DNA of 51,498 nucleotides from Gemmatimonadota bacterium (lineage in GTDB: Bacteria; Latescibacterota; UBA2968; UBA8231), in contig JABHFS010000042.1 in assembly GCA_018672475.1 (NCBI GenBank), positions 1 to 51,498 on the forward strand. Reading direction: 5' to 3'. Shown piece by piece: positions 1-9,533 of the stretch. The stretch's first letter is position 1; the number at the start of each line of letters is the position of its first letter. The position numbers and the translations under genes are program-made. Under the pieces are notes generated by a model that saw nothing but the letters and a program-made list of their open reading frames with translations, was not told the DNA's origin and did not search any database.

Positions 1-212
1 ACGCCGGGCGTGTTGCAAATCCCTCAGCACCATTACTCCGACGACCATCGGTAATTTCGCGCGATATTCCTGCACATTCTTCAGGGCTTCGAGATTGAAC
101 GCTGGCTGGGTCATAATATAGTCGGCGCCGGCGTCTATATTGCGTTTGAGTCGGGCAACATTTCTACGCTAATGGCGAATGTTCCGTCGATTATTTTGCG
201 CGAGAAGGAGCA
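1..212 (-). pseudogene. Methylenetetrahydrofolate reductase-like remnant
   Basis: Reading the minus strand toward the window start gives an open stretch containing RLKRNIDAGADYIMTQPAFN. This strongly resembles the conserved late-barrel segment of MetF-type reductases and of the reductase half of homocysteine methyltransferase fusions (family pattern: LKRKVDAGAxxxxTQ). The frame is closed upstream by a TAG around 169-171. Just upstream, in another frame, KIIDGTFAISVEMLP resembles the N-terminal start of the same barrel. Some 150 residues that should separate the two pieces are missing. I infer an internal deletion plus frameshift, so a dead gene, although the window edge hides its end. It follows the Bax1-like gene on the same strand. 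Confidence 0.5.
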
Positions 213-235
213 GCGTGCGCATAGCGGTGTCCTGT

Positions 236-1459
236 TTAGCTCGAGGTGTCTTCGATCTTATGCAATAAATCTATGACGTCCTTGGGCTGCACTTTGTTCT
301 TAAAAAAGAACACGCCTCCCGGCACATCCGAAAAATCGTCCTTGCTGACATTGAGATTGGCTGAAACAGCGACGATCAGGTCTTTGCGCTGTGCTTGGCG
401 CAGCTTGTCGAGTTTGCGCCGGAGATATTCCGGTCGCCAATAGCCCATAATTTCCAACAGCGCAGTGCGGCCGTCGGGGTGGCGGAAGGTAAAATCGGGG
501 ATCATCACGGTCTCTTTGAGGTTGACGATCTCGGTCTCGCGCTCGAGCACCCACTCGGTTTTGCTTTTCTCAAAGCGAGTAGCGAAGGTTTCTTCTAATA
601 GCGAATCGTAGAGCGTCTGGTCTTTATAGTGCGAGACCAGTTCGGATTTGTCGTCGAGGATGAATTGTTGTCGCCGGCCGTCCTTGCGCTGAATATCGGC
701 TTGCATCGACCAGCGCGAGCATAATAATAAGGCGGGCAGGAATACCGACATCTGCAAACCGTATTTCTGCGAGTGGCGGAAAAGGCTGACGGGGCCGTCG
801 AGGGCGATTTCGTAGCCGGCGTCGACATCGCCTTCTATGGTGTGGATCAGCCGATAGAATTTAATAAACTTGAATAGCTGCTTGTAGCGGGCAGGTAAGT
901 TGCGGTGGACGCTCAAATGCAAGATCTCGCAACGGTAGAGCATCGCCTGTGCCAGGGCCACATTATAGCGCAACAGTAGTTGGTCGGGTGAGGGCGCGTT
1001 AAAGGTTGAGAGCAGGTGATTTTCGGGCAGGTCGGCGTAGAGCCCGGCGATCACCTCTTGGCTGGCGATCTGGTATTTTAGCGCGATTTGTTCTAGAATG
1101 TCTTCCCTTTTGACCGGGTAGATCAGGCTCGTTTCGCGCACCACTGGGTGGTGCTCGCGCGCCATAGTGAAGATTTCGCGGCGCAATTCTTCGGGGGGGA
1201 GTGGGCTATCGACATGAAATTCACAGCAGTCGTCGTAGAGCAATTTGGCGAGCCCGCGCTGGATGCGATAATCGGTGCGGTCGCCTTCGTGTAGATCCAA
1301 TTCCCGTTGCAGTTCGCCGCGGCTTTTGCCTTCGTGCCTCCTGTAGATGTCGATCAGTGATTGCGCGAGATCGATGAATTTCTGGTCTTCGGCGTCGATA
1401 TACTGGGGTGAGATATAGGGGCCGCGTGAGCGGGTAAGTAAGAGGTCCGAAGTCAGCAT
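236..1459 (-). CDS. DUF790 / Bax1-like nuclease
   Basis: The 407-residue protein matches the DUF790 family, whose archaeal member Bax1 (binding archaeal XPB) is a structure-specific nuclease that partners XPB helicase in DNA repair. The opening MLTSDLLLTRSRGPYISPQY is typical. Near the C-terminus, IPDFTF followed by TALLEIMGYW and a downstream lysine-rich helix fits the metal-binding core of a PD-(D/E)xK-type nuclease. The ATG overlaps the stop codon of the upstream helicase by one base (TAATG at 1457-1461), so the two are translationally coupled and probably made together. Assignment rests on recognised family features and on the diagnostic helicase neighbour; activity is inferred. Confidence 0.85.
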   Translation of the reverse strand: MLTSDLLLTRSRGPYISPQYIDAEDQKFIDLAQSLIDIYRRHEGKSRGELQRELDLHEGDRTDYRIQRGLAKLLYDDCCEFHVDSPLPPEELRREIFTMAREHHPVVRETSLIYPVKREDILEQIALKYQIASQEVIAGLYADLPENHLLSTFNAPSPDQLLLRYNVALAQAMLYRCEILHLSVHRNLPARYKQLFKFIKFYRLIHTIEGDVDAGYEIALDGPVSLFRHSQKYGLQMSVFLPALLLCSRWSMQADIQRKDGRRQQFILDDKSELVSHYKDQTLYDSLLEETFATRFEKSKTEWVLERETEIVNLKETVMIPDFTFRHPDGRTALLEIMGYWRPEYLRRKLDKLRQAQRKDLIVAVSANLNVSKDDFSDVPGGVFFFKNKVQPKDVIDLLHKIEDTSS

Positions 1460-2820
1460 TACTGGTTCTCATAGGCTTCGTGGCGGCGCCGGCGCGCACT
1501 GATGCGGTCCTCAACGGTGTCTTTTGAGATGACTTCGTAGAGCACGGCCTGCTTGCCTTGGCGCTGGCGCAGAATGCGGCCAAGGCGCTGCACGTGTTCG
1601 CGGATAGTGCCCGAACCGGAGAGCACCACGGCGACATTGGCCTCGGGTATATTGACGCCTTCGTTGAGTACCTTGGAGGCGACCAAGCCCAGATATTCGC
1701 CCTTGTTAAAGGCTTCGAGGATGTATTTGCGCTCTTTAGTGCGGGTGCGGTGCGTGATGGCCGGGATCAGGAAGGTCTCGGATATTTCGTGGACCGATTC
1801 GTTGTCGTTGGTGAAGATCAGTACCCGGTCGCGCGGGTGGGCTTTGAGGATTTCTTCGAGTACGCGCATCTTGGCGGTGGTGCCCAGCGCGATCTGGCGG
1901 TGGCGGCGATAGGCGTGCATGGCACGCCGGCCGTCGGTGCTTTTGGCGGAGAGCATGACGAAGTTGCGCCAGCCATTGGCGGAGCCGAGGCGGATATTCT
2001 TGTCTTGCAGGAAGCGTTGGTATTCGTGCAAGGCGGCTTCGTATTGCACTCTTTCTTCGGCTACCATCTGCACTTGGCGGCGCTCGACGCGGTATTCTGC
2101 GAGGTATTCGCCCGACAATTCGCGAATGCCGCGTTCGTAGGCCACGGGGCCGACGAGCGTGTCGAGCAGCACGTGGCGGCCGTCGGCTCGTTCGGGGGTG
2201 GCGGTTAGCCCCAAGCGGTTGGGGGCGATACACATTTCGGCGGCATGGCTGTACATTTCGCCGGGCAGGTGGTGCACCTCGTCAAAGACGATCAGACCGA
2301 AGCGATTGCCCAGGCGTTCCATATGCATATAGGCGCTGTCGTAAGTGGCTACCGTCACATCCTCTATTTCGTGATAACCGCCGCCGAGCAGGCCGACGTC
2401 AATCGCAAAGGCTTTGCTCAACAAATCATACCATTGGTTCATCAGGTCGATGGTCGGAGCAACGATAAGCGTGCTGCGCTGGACTTCGAGCATGGCCATT
2501 AGCGCGACCTGCGATTTGCCGGAGCCGGTGGGTAGCACGACGACGCCGCGTCGGCCGTGTTGTATCCAGGCGGTAATACTTTCGCTTTGGTGCGGGTGCG
2601 GGTCGGGGGGGGATTGCTGGCTTAGCGAGAGGGTCTGGTAGCGCGGAGCTGTATTCTTAAAGGTGATACTTTCGCGTTTGAGATAGTCCAGGCTTTCGCG
2701 GTAGAAATGGGCTTGTGCGCGAAAGAGGTCGACGCGCGCGTCCCAGACAAAGGCTGGTGGGGCTTCGTCGCCTTTGTAGTCGCGCAAGAGCAGGGTGCCT
2801 TCTTCAAAGGTCAGACGCAT
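1459..2820 (-). CDS. XPB/Ssl2-family DNA helicase
   Basis: This 453-residue superfamily 2 helicase has the compact architecture of archaeal and bacterial XPB. An N-terminal region of about 60 residues may correspond to the damage-recognition domain. It is followed by the Walker A motif PTGSGKS near residue 97, the DEVHH box near 175, motif III LTATPER, and motif VI QRLGRILRQRQGK. XPB unwinds DNA at lesions and, in archaea, works with the Bax1 nuclease encoded immediately downstream here with a one-base overlap. The start ATG at 2820 is adopted because the recognisable N-terminus begins there. Function in repair or in bubble cutting is inferred from the family. Confidence 0.88.
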   Translation of the reverse strand: MRLTFEEGTLLLRDYKGDEAPPAFVWDARVDLFRAQAHFYRESLDYLKRESITFKNTAPRYQTLSLSQQSPPDPHPHQSESITAWIQHGRRGVVVLPTGSGKSQVALMAMLEVQRSTLIVAPTIDLMNQWYDLLSKAFAIDVGLLGGGYHEIEDVTVATYDSAYMHMERLGNRFGLIVFDEVHHLPGEMYSHAAEMCIAPNRLGLTATPERADGRHVLLDTLVGPVAYERGIRELSGEYLAEYRVERRQVQMVAEERVQYEAALHEYQRFLQDKNIRLGSANGWRNFVMLSAKSTDGRRAMHAYRRHRQIALGTTAKMRVLEEILKAHPRDRVLIFTNDNESVHEISETFLIPAITHRTRTKERKYILEAFNKGEYLGLVASKVLNEGVNIPEANVAVVLSGSGTIREHVQRLGRILRQRQGKQAVLYEVISKDTVEDRISARRRRHEAYENQ

Positions 2821-2949
2821 GGGCGCTGTGTTGTAAGAAGGTGATTGATATCATATGAAATAAATGATAAATTGGGACGGTAGTGCGGGCAAGTGGTGTT
2901 ATAGGAGTGTGATCGCTCTTAAACGTCATTTTTCAAAGAACCTCGCACT

Positions 2950-3114
2950 ATGAAGAGGTCGATTACCCTGGCAATAATTCTTATCGCGATGGCGGTTGAA
3001 GTGAGGGCTGTCGAGAGGGGGCACACCATTGTGACGGCGACCGGCGGTATGTTTTACGACGGCGGAGAATGGTGGCAGGTGGCCATTGCTGGCATGGAAC
3101 TCGCCCTGTATTGA
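2950..3114 (+). CDS. Short exported hypothetical ORF ending at in-frame TGA
   Basis: An ATG at 2950 opens a 54-residue frame whose N-terminus (MKRSITLAIILIAMAVEVRA) looks like a signal peptide. It stops at TGA 3112-3114. The same frame then stays open for another 54 codons to TAA 3277-3279, giving a Trp-, Cys- and acid-rich extension (AEDCETREQCQDPWQEDYWD and beyond). This looks like one protein of about 108 residues broken by a nonsense codon; a TGG-to-TGA change would restore YWLAEDC. Selenocysteine readthrough is conceivable because this genome appears to use it elsewhere, but I see no SECIS-like hairpin of standard spacing. I do not recognise the family. Confidence 0.35.
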   Translation: MKRSITLAIILIAMAVEVRAVERGHTIVTATGGMFYDGGEWWQVAIAGMELALY

Positions 3115-3291
3115 CTCGCGGAAGATTGCGAAACTCGTGAGCAGTGCCAAGACCCATGGCAGGAAGACTATTGGGACGCTGAAGGCAATTTTCCGATCGG
3201 CAATTTTCAGACGGAGTGGGGTTGGGGTTCAGTTTTACACTCGATTGAAAACTCGTTAATAATAAAAGCCTCTATTTAAGGGAGATCGATT

Positions 3292-4239
3292 ATGGAAATG
3301 GCCCGCGTTGGTCTGGCCAAAGCGGGGGATAGGCGGACGAATGTCTACCGGTCCTTGGATTTGATACGCGAAGACGTCGAGTGCAAAGTTGCCGAGCAGG
3401 TCTTGCTCAAGCCCAACTTTCTCTCGAACAAGAATCAACTCGCCTCGACGCATCCGGACGCTATCCGCGGCGCGATCGACTTTTTGTTGAGCACGCCGAC
3501 GCCGCCGAAGGAAATTATCATCGCCGAAGGCGGCAACGAGGATTTTTCGGGCGAGACCTTTGCGAACTTCGGCTATCCTATGCTGCAGGATGAGTACTCG
3601 GTGCCGATCCGTCTTGTCGATATTAATGAAGAGACCGAATGGGAAGAAACGACGATCTATATGGCCGGCGGAGTCGAGACAATCGTGCGCATGCCGAAGA
3701 TCGTGCTCGATTGTCCCTGCACGATTTCGGTGGCGATAGCCAAGACACACGATGTTTGCGTGGTGACGCTAGCCCAGAAGAATATGATCATGGGCACGTT
3801 GCACAAGGATGACCGTATCAAGATGCACGGCTATCCCTCGCACGACGAGCGCATTTTGCCGAGTGAAGCACAGGTGCTCAACGTCAATTTGATCCGCTTG
3901 GCACAGTATCTCAAACCCGATATTGGCATTGTCGACGGCACGGAGGGCTTGCAGGGCAACGGTCCGGGCGGAACCGATGTTGTGGAATTGGCGGCGGCGG
4001 CATCATCGGCCGATGTATTTGCTGTCGACGCCGTGATGGCCAAAGCAATGGGTTTCGAACCGATGGAACTGGGGCTTTTGCACTACGCCGATACATTAGA
4101 ATACGGGATATGCGACTTAGATCGTATCGAGGTTTTGGGCACGCCGATTGCCGAGATTGAGCAAGCGTTTAAGCCGCACGAGACGACGGAGCAACAATTG
4201 CAATGGCGCGAGGCGTCAGTGGAGAAATTTCTACCATGA
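3292..4239 (+). CDS. DUF362 domain-containing protein
   Basis: The 315-residue protein carries the DUF362 signature: VLLKPNFLSNKNQLASTHPD near residue 40, followed by IIIAEGG and, later, the conserved GIVDGTEGLQGNGP segment. DUF362 proteins are often found with iron-sulfur domains or radical/redox systems, but this copy has no ferredoxin cysteine motif and the biochemical role of the family is unclear. A GGGAG ribosome-binding site lies just upstream of the ATG. The stop codon overlaps the sulfatase start (ATGA at 4236-4239), so it is the first gene of a coupled DUF362-sulfatase-fdhD unit. Confidence 0.8.
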   Translation: MEMARVGLAKAGDRRTNVYRSLDLIREDVECKVAEQVLLKPNFLSNKNQLASTHPDAIRGAIDFLLSTPTPPKEIIIAEGGNEDFSGETFANFGYPMLQDEYSVPIRLVDINEETEWEETTIYMAGGVETIVRMPKIVLDCPCTISVAIAKTHDVCVVTLAQKNMIMGTLHKDDRIKMHGYPSHDERILPSEAQVLNVNLIRLAQYLKPDIGIVDGTEGLQGNGPGGTDVVELAAAASSADVFAVDAVMAKAMGFEPMELGLLHYADTLEYGICDLDRIEVLGTPIAEIEQAFKPHETTEQQLQWREASVEKFLP

Positions 4240-5663
4240 GCGATCGCCCGAATATTCTCTGGATCTGTACCGACCAGCAGCGCTACGATACGATCCATGC
4301 CCTAGGTTATGACCATGTCGATACGCCGCATATCGACGGTCTCGTCGCCGAGGGCGTGGCTTTTACGCACGCCTATTGCCAGGCGCCGATATGCACGCCG
4401 AGCCGGGCGAGCTTTCTCACCGGCCAATATGCCAGCGCTGTACATGTCAATGGCAACGGCCTTGACACTTTTCCCGATAACCCGCCGCTTATCACCAAGA
4501 TCATGGCCGATGCGGGGTATGATTGCGGTTTGATCGGCAAGTTGCATCTAGCCAGCGCCTACGGTCGTATCGAGCCGCGCGTTGACGACGGCTATCGCGT
4601 CTGGGAATACAGCCACGCACCGCGCGACGACTGGCCTGAAGGACACGGCTACGCGGACTGGGTACGCGAGAAGGGAGAAGTGCTCGGTGATCTGATGAAA
4701 GAGCACCCGCACGGTCTGCCCGCCGAGTTTCACCAGACGACTTGGTGCGCTGAAAAGACGATTGAATTTATGCGGGAGAAACGCGATGGCCCCTGGTTGG
4801 CGAGTGTCAATATTTACGATCCGCACCCCGCGTTTAATCCACCGCAGACTTATCGCGATATGTTTGATCCGGCCGATATGCCAGGGCCGCTCTTTGCAGA
4901 AAGTGATTTGGCGCAGCAGGAGAAGTTGGCTGGGGTCGATTTTCAATCGAAGGTGCGTCACCCCGACCAATTGGATATTCGCGACCCCTTACAGAAAGAT
5001 CGCGGGACCCCTGGCGCCGACGCCAAAGTCTTGCAGGCGGCCTATTGCGCGATGATCAAGCAGATTGACGACCAGGTCGGGCGGATGCTCGCGGTGTTGG
5101 AGGAGACTGGCCAGCGAGAAAATACCGTGGTGATCTTTACTTCCGACCACGGCGAGACATTGGGCGATCATGGCCTGATCCAAAAAGGATGCCGTTTTTA
5201 CGAGGGCTTGGTGCGGGTGCCATTGATTTTTTCTTGGCCGGGGCATTTTGCCCAGGGCCTGGTTCGCGATGATTTGGTCGAGTTGACCGACAAGGCTCCG
5301 ACGATATTGGAATTGGCGGGATTGCAAGTACCCGAGCGTATGACCGGGCGGTCGCTGCTACCGATATTGCGCGGTGAAAGCATGGCCGAACACCGCGAGT
5401 TTGTCCGTTGCGAGTACTATGACGCGCTCGATGAGCCGGATAATTCGTTTGCCACGATGTATCGCGACAAACGCTACAAATTGGTCGTCTACCACGGGCA
5501 TGATCTCGGTGAACTCTACGATCTAGAAGAGGATCCCAACGAGTTCGAGAATATGTGGGACGAACCGGAAGCCCAGCCACTGAAATTGCGGCTGATGCAG
5601 GAGAGCTTTGATGCGTCTATGCTGGCGATGGATCGCGGGCCGAAACGCGTTGGGCCGATGTAA
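4236..5663 (+). CDS. Type I sulfatase (arylsulfatase family)
   Basis: The 475-residue protein is a formylglycine-dependent sulfatase that hydrolyses sulfate esters. The N-terminal metal-binding segment is PNILWICTDQQR, the maturation signature CTPSRASFLTG supplies the cysteine oxidised to formylglycine, and the C-terminal metal site is FTSDHGETLGDHG. No signal peptide is present, so a cytoplasmic substrate is likely. I chose the internal ATG at 4236 because it overlaps the DUF362 stop and begins right before the conserved strand; the upstream extension is a reading-frame artefact. The stop overlaps the fdhD start (TAATG). Substrate is unknown; a carbohydrate sulfate is plausible given the sugar genes in the window. 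Confidence 0.9.
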   Translation: MSDRPNILWICTDQQRYDTIHALGYDHVDTPHIDGLVAEGVAFTHAYCQAPICTPSRASFLTGQYASAVHVNGNGLDTFPDNPPLITKIMADAGYDCGLIGKLHLASAYGRIEPRVDDGYRVWEYSHAPRDDWPEGHGYADWVREKGEVLGDLMKEHPHGLPAEFHQTTWCAEKTIEFMREKRDGPWLASVNIYDPHPAFNPPQTYRDMFDPADMPGPLFAESDLAQQEKLAGVDFQSKVRHPDQLDIRDPLQKDRGTPGADAKVLQAAYCAMIKQIDDQVGRMLAVLEETGQRENTVVIFTSDHGETLGDHGLIQKGCRFYEGLVRVPLIFSWPGHFAQGLVRDDLVELTDKAPTILELAGLQVPERMTGRSLLPILRGESMAEHREFVRCEYYDALDEPDNSFATMYRDKRYKLVVYHGHDLGELYDLEEDPNEFENMWDEPEAQPLKLRLMQESFDASMLAMDRGPKRVGPM

Positions 5664-6493
5664 TGACGCTTTCGCGACAGCGGCAAGTACGCGTCGAGAC
5701 CCGGGCGATCTGGCGGGTCAAGGAGGCGGGTAAGGCCAGTGAAAACGATTCGGTGACAGTCGAAGAGCCGTTGGAGATTCGCATCGCCGGCGAGTCTGTG
5801 GCGGTGATTATGCGCACCCCGTGCCATGACTTCGAACTGGCGGCCGGTTTTTTACGCACTGAGGGGCTGATTGACTCGCCTAGTCAATTGGGGGCCATCT
5901 CATATTGCACGGCTGCCGAACCGCCGAATGAGGAAAATATCGTCGAGGTGAAATTGGCGGCCGGCGTTGAATTTGATTTGCAAGCACTACGGCGGAACTT
6001 CTACGCCTCGTCGAGTTGCGGCATTTGCGGCAAGGCCAGTATCGAGGCGATTGCTTGCCAGGCGCCGGTCTTGGCGGGGGATTTCACCATAACAGTTGAA
6101 ACGCTCTATGAACTGAATGATCGCATGCGCCGGGCCCAGGACGTCTTCGAGCAGACGGGGTCATTGCATGCGGCGGGGCTTTTTAACAACAAGGGCGAGT
6201 TACTCGTCTTGCGCGAAGATGTCGGTCGACATAACGCCGTCGACAAAATCGTCGGCTATTATACGCTGCGCAATGAGTCTGTGCCTGAAGAAAGCGTATT
6301 GATGGTCAGCGGTAGGACGAGCTTTGAGATCGTACAGAAAGCATGGATGGCGGGTATCGCGGTGATTGCCGCGGTCTCGGCACCATCGAGTTTGGCGGTC
6401 GACCTGGCGCGAGAATCCGGTATGACTCTATTGGGTTTTCTCCGGGGCCGGGGTTTTAACGCCTATGCCGGGGAAGAACGCATCATTTTTTAA
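5663..6493 (+). CDS. fdhD: Formate dehydrogenase accessory sulfurtransferase FdhD
   Basis: FdhD transfers sulfur to the molybdenum cofactor of formate dehydrogenase, a step needed for activity. The 276-residue protein shows the expected EEPLEIRIAGE and ELAAGFLRTEGL segments, the cysteine loop SSCGICGKAS that carries the sulfur, and the conserved LREDVGRHNAVDKIVG and VSGRTSFEI motifs. It overlaps the sulfatase stop by one base. Its client, the selenocysteine formate dehydrogenase, lies about 4.6 kb away on the other strand, so supply and demand are encoded nearby but not co-transcribed. Confidence 0.93.
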   Translation: MTLSRQRQVRVETRAIWRVKEAGKASENDSVTVEEPLEIRIAGESVAVIMRTPCHDFELAAGFLRTEGLIDSPSQLGAISYCTAAEPPNEENIVEVKLAAGVEFDLQALRRNFYASSSCGICGKASIEAIACQAPVLAGDFTITVETLYELNDRMRRAQDVFEQTGSLHAAGLFNNKGELLVLREDVGRHNAVDKIVGYYTLRNESVPEESVLMVSGRTSFEIVQKAWMAGIAVIAAVSAPSSLAVDLARESGMTLLGFLRGRGFNAYAGEERIIF

Positions 6494-6517
6494 TTTAATT
6501 ACATAAGGAGTAGGGAA

Positions 6518-7390
6518 ATGGCTAAAAAGAAAGTGTCGAAGAAACCGCAAATAAAAATATGCGCCGCGGCGTGGACGTTGACAAATTACCCGTCGGCCGA
6601 TAAGCAGTGGTCGATGGACCGCAAGGTCAAGGCGGCAAAAGACGCGGGTTTTGTCGGTTTTAGTGCTGGTGCGCAACCCGAGATTGCCGAGGCCTGCGCC
6701 AAGCATGGTATGCAGTTGGTCGGTGGGGTTGATGTGGCGACGGTGGATGAGGCGGGGCCGAAGTTGGAGGCGTTTAAGGCGGCTGGTGCCAAACATATCA
6801 ATATCCAGCTCTGCGACCACGATACAGAGATCCGCAAGGCCGTGCCTGTGGCGCGCGCGGTAATGCAGGCAGGTAAAGAACTCAAGCTGATGCCGGCGAT
6901 CGAGTGGCATCGAGACACCTGCACGGAGACCCCGGAAAAGGGCTTGGCACTGGCGCAGCAGTATGAGAAGCGCTACAAGGAGAAATTGCGTACTAACTTC
7001 GATCATTCTCACCCGGCGATTATCAAGCAATTGCGACCGAATACCTTCTGGGAACGCATCGCCGAGTATCGCCTAGATCTGTTGCAGATGAGCGAGATGA
7101 TCCACTTCCGCACCTTTACCGGCAGTCATTGCCAGACGCCGGTAACCAATGGCCGTGGTAAGCTCGACGGGGATTTCGTATCCTGGCGCGATAATTTTCT
7201 CAAGCATGCACTCTACAACTGGGTTCAGGGCCAGCGCGGGGCCAAAGAGCTATGGGCGGTGGTCGAGCTGGGGCCCTTGGGTTCGGGTTATGCGCTCGAA
7301 TGTTTTCCTGACGTGTGGAAGGACGCAATCGTCGCACGCGGTGAAATCGAAAAGGCGTTCAAGGGGGCATTACGCAAAGCGGGAAAATAG
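6518..7390 (+). CDS. Xylose isomerase-like TIM-barrel protein
   Basis: This 290-residue protein has the layout of the sugar-phosphate isomerase/epimerase (AP endonuclease 2-like) superfamily: early strand ICAAAWTLTNYP, then GFVGFSAG, KHINIQLCDHD, PAIEWHRDT, NFDHSHPAI and HFRTFTGSH. The recurring His, Asp and Glu residues at strand ends are the kind that bind a divalent metal. There is a lysine-rich start (MAKKKVSKKPQ) but no signal peptide. An AAGGAG site precedes the ATG, and an intrinsic terminator follows the stop. The substrate cannot be told from sequence. It is 24 bases after fdhD and may be the last gene of that transcript. Confidence 0.65.
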   Translation: MAKKKVSKKPQIKICAAAWTLTNYPSADKQWSMDRKVKAAKDAGFVGFSAGAQPEIAEACAKHGMQLVGGVDVATVDEAGPKLEAFKAAGAKHINIQLCDHDTEIRKAVPVARAVMQAGKELKLMPAIEWHRDTCTETPEKGLALAQQYEKRYKEKLRTNFDHSHPAIIKQLRPNTFWERIAEYRLDLLQMSEMIHFRTFTGSHCQTPVTNGRGKLDGDFVSWRDNFLKHALYNWVQGQRGAKELWAVVELGPLGSGYALECFPDVWKDAIVARGEIEKAFKGALRKAGK

Positions 7391-7410
7391 GGAGGAGTGG
7401 TAGGGATTTA

Positions 7411-7444
7411 AAAAGAGCGGGGCATTTATTGCCCCGCTCTTTTT
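7411..7444 (+). terminator. Intrinsic terminator after the TIM-barrel gene
   Basis: A long perfect stem (AAAAGAGCGGGGCA pairing with TGCCCCGCTCTTTT) with a short loop runs into a T-tract. It lies just after the stop at 7390 and, since A-tracts flank the other side, could also stop transcripts arriving from the convergent fumarase gene. Confidence 0.9.
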
Positions 7445-7537
7445 GTGTTCTGTCGGTTCGCCTGTCGTGTTTACAACCGATTCACCCGCAATAAATCAAT
7501 GCGATGCCCTATGATTAGTCGTAGAGCATCGCATTGA

Positions 7538-9163
<1,626 letters not shown>

Positions 9164-9533
9164 GGTCGGTCCTTTGGCGTATTGAGGCAATTTTTCAAAT
9201 GAAATGCGCAAAGCACACTCTAATAAGTAAATCCAATTTTTCCGATTGACAATAGACCGGGCTATTGAAGTGGTCTTTTAACTGGGCGAGTTACTTTGCA
9301 ATAAATCTGGACCGATAGCTACGGATGAGAGGGTTGTCGCCGCGGCCAGTGATCGAGATGGCCAGCATAAGATTGTTTGCGGCTTTAAAGATCTTGATAT
9401 GCTGTGCTAAGTCGTCGGAGAGCGGGCCTGGTGGTGCGATAGCCTGCTTGCGGGTTGTCGAGTTGGATTAGTCTTCTGGTGATTTTGCGATTTGCAAGGA
9501 CAAAGCTAAGTGCCATGCTCTATGGGGTAGATC
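9164..9533. other. Intergenic stretch with a possible eroded ORF
   Basis: About 370 bases separate the fumarase start from the next gene. On the minus strand an open run of about 58 codons without a clear start (roughly 9467 down to TTA 9291-9293) encodes a segment including AANNLMLAISITGRGDNPLI and RSYRSRFIAK. It could be the tail of a degraded gene, but I do not recognise it. Fumarase promoter elements presumably lie near 9200-9260, which is AT-rich. Confidence 0.3.

Noticed and set aside
169..171. TAG in the reductase remnant as a recoded codon
   Set aside because: No pyrrolysine machinery or context is evident, and the flanking frame is also shifted, so decay is simpler.
1558..2208. A 216-residue plus-strand frame opposite the XPB gene
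   Set aside because: It is an antisense shadow of a clearly conserved helicase with all motifs; its product shows no family or ribosome-binding site.
2926..3150. A 74-residue minus-strand frame
   Set aside because: The plus strand holds a better candidate with a signal peptide; this frame shows no recognisable features.
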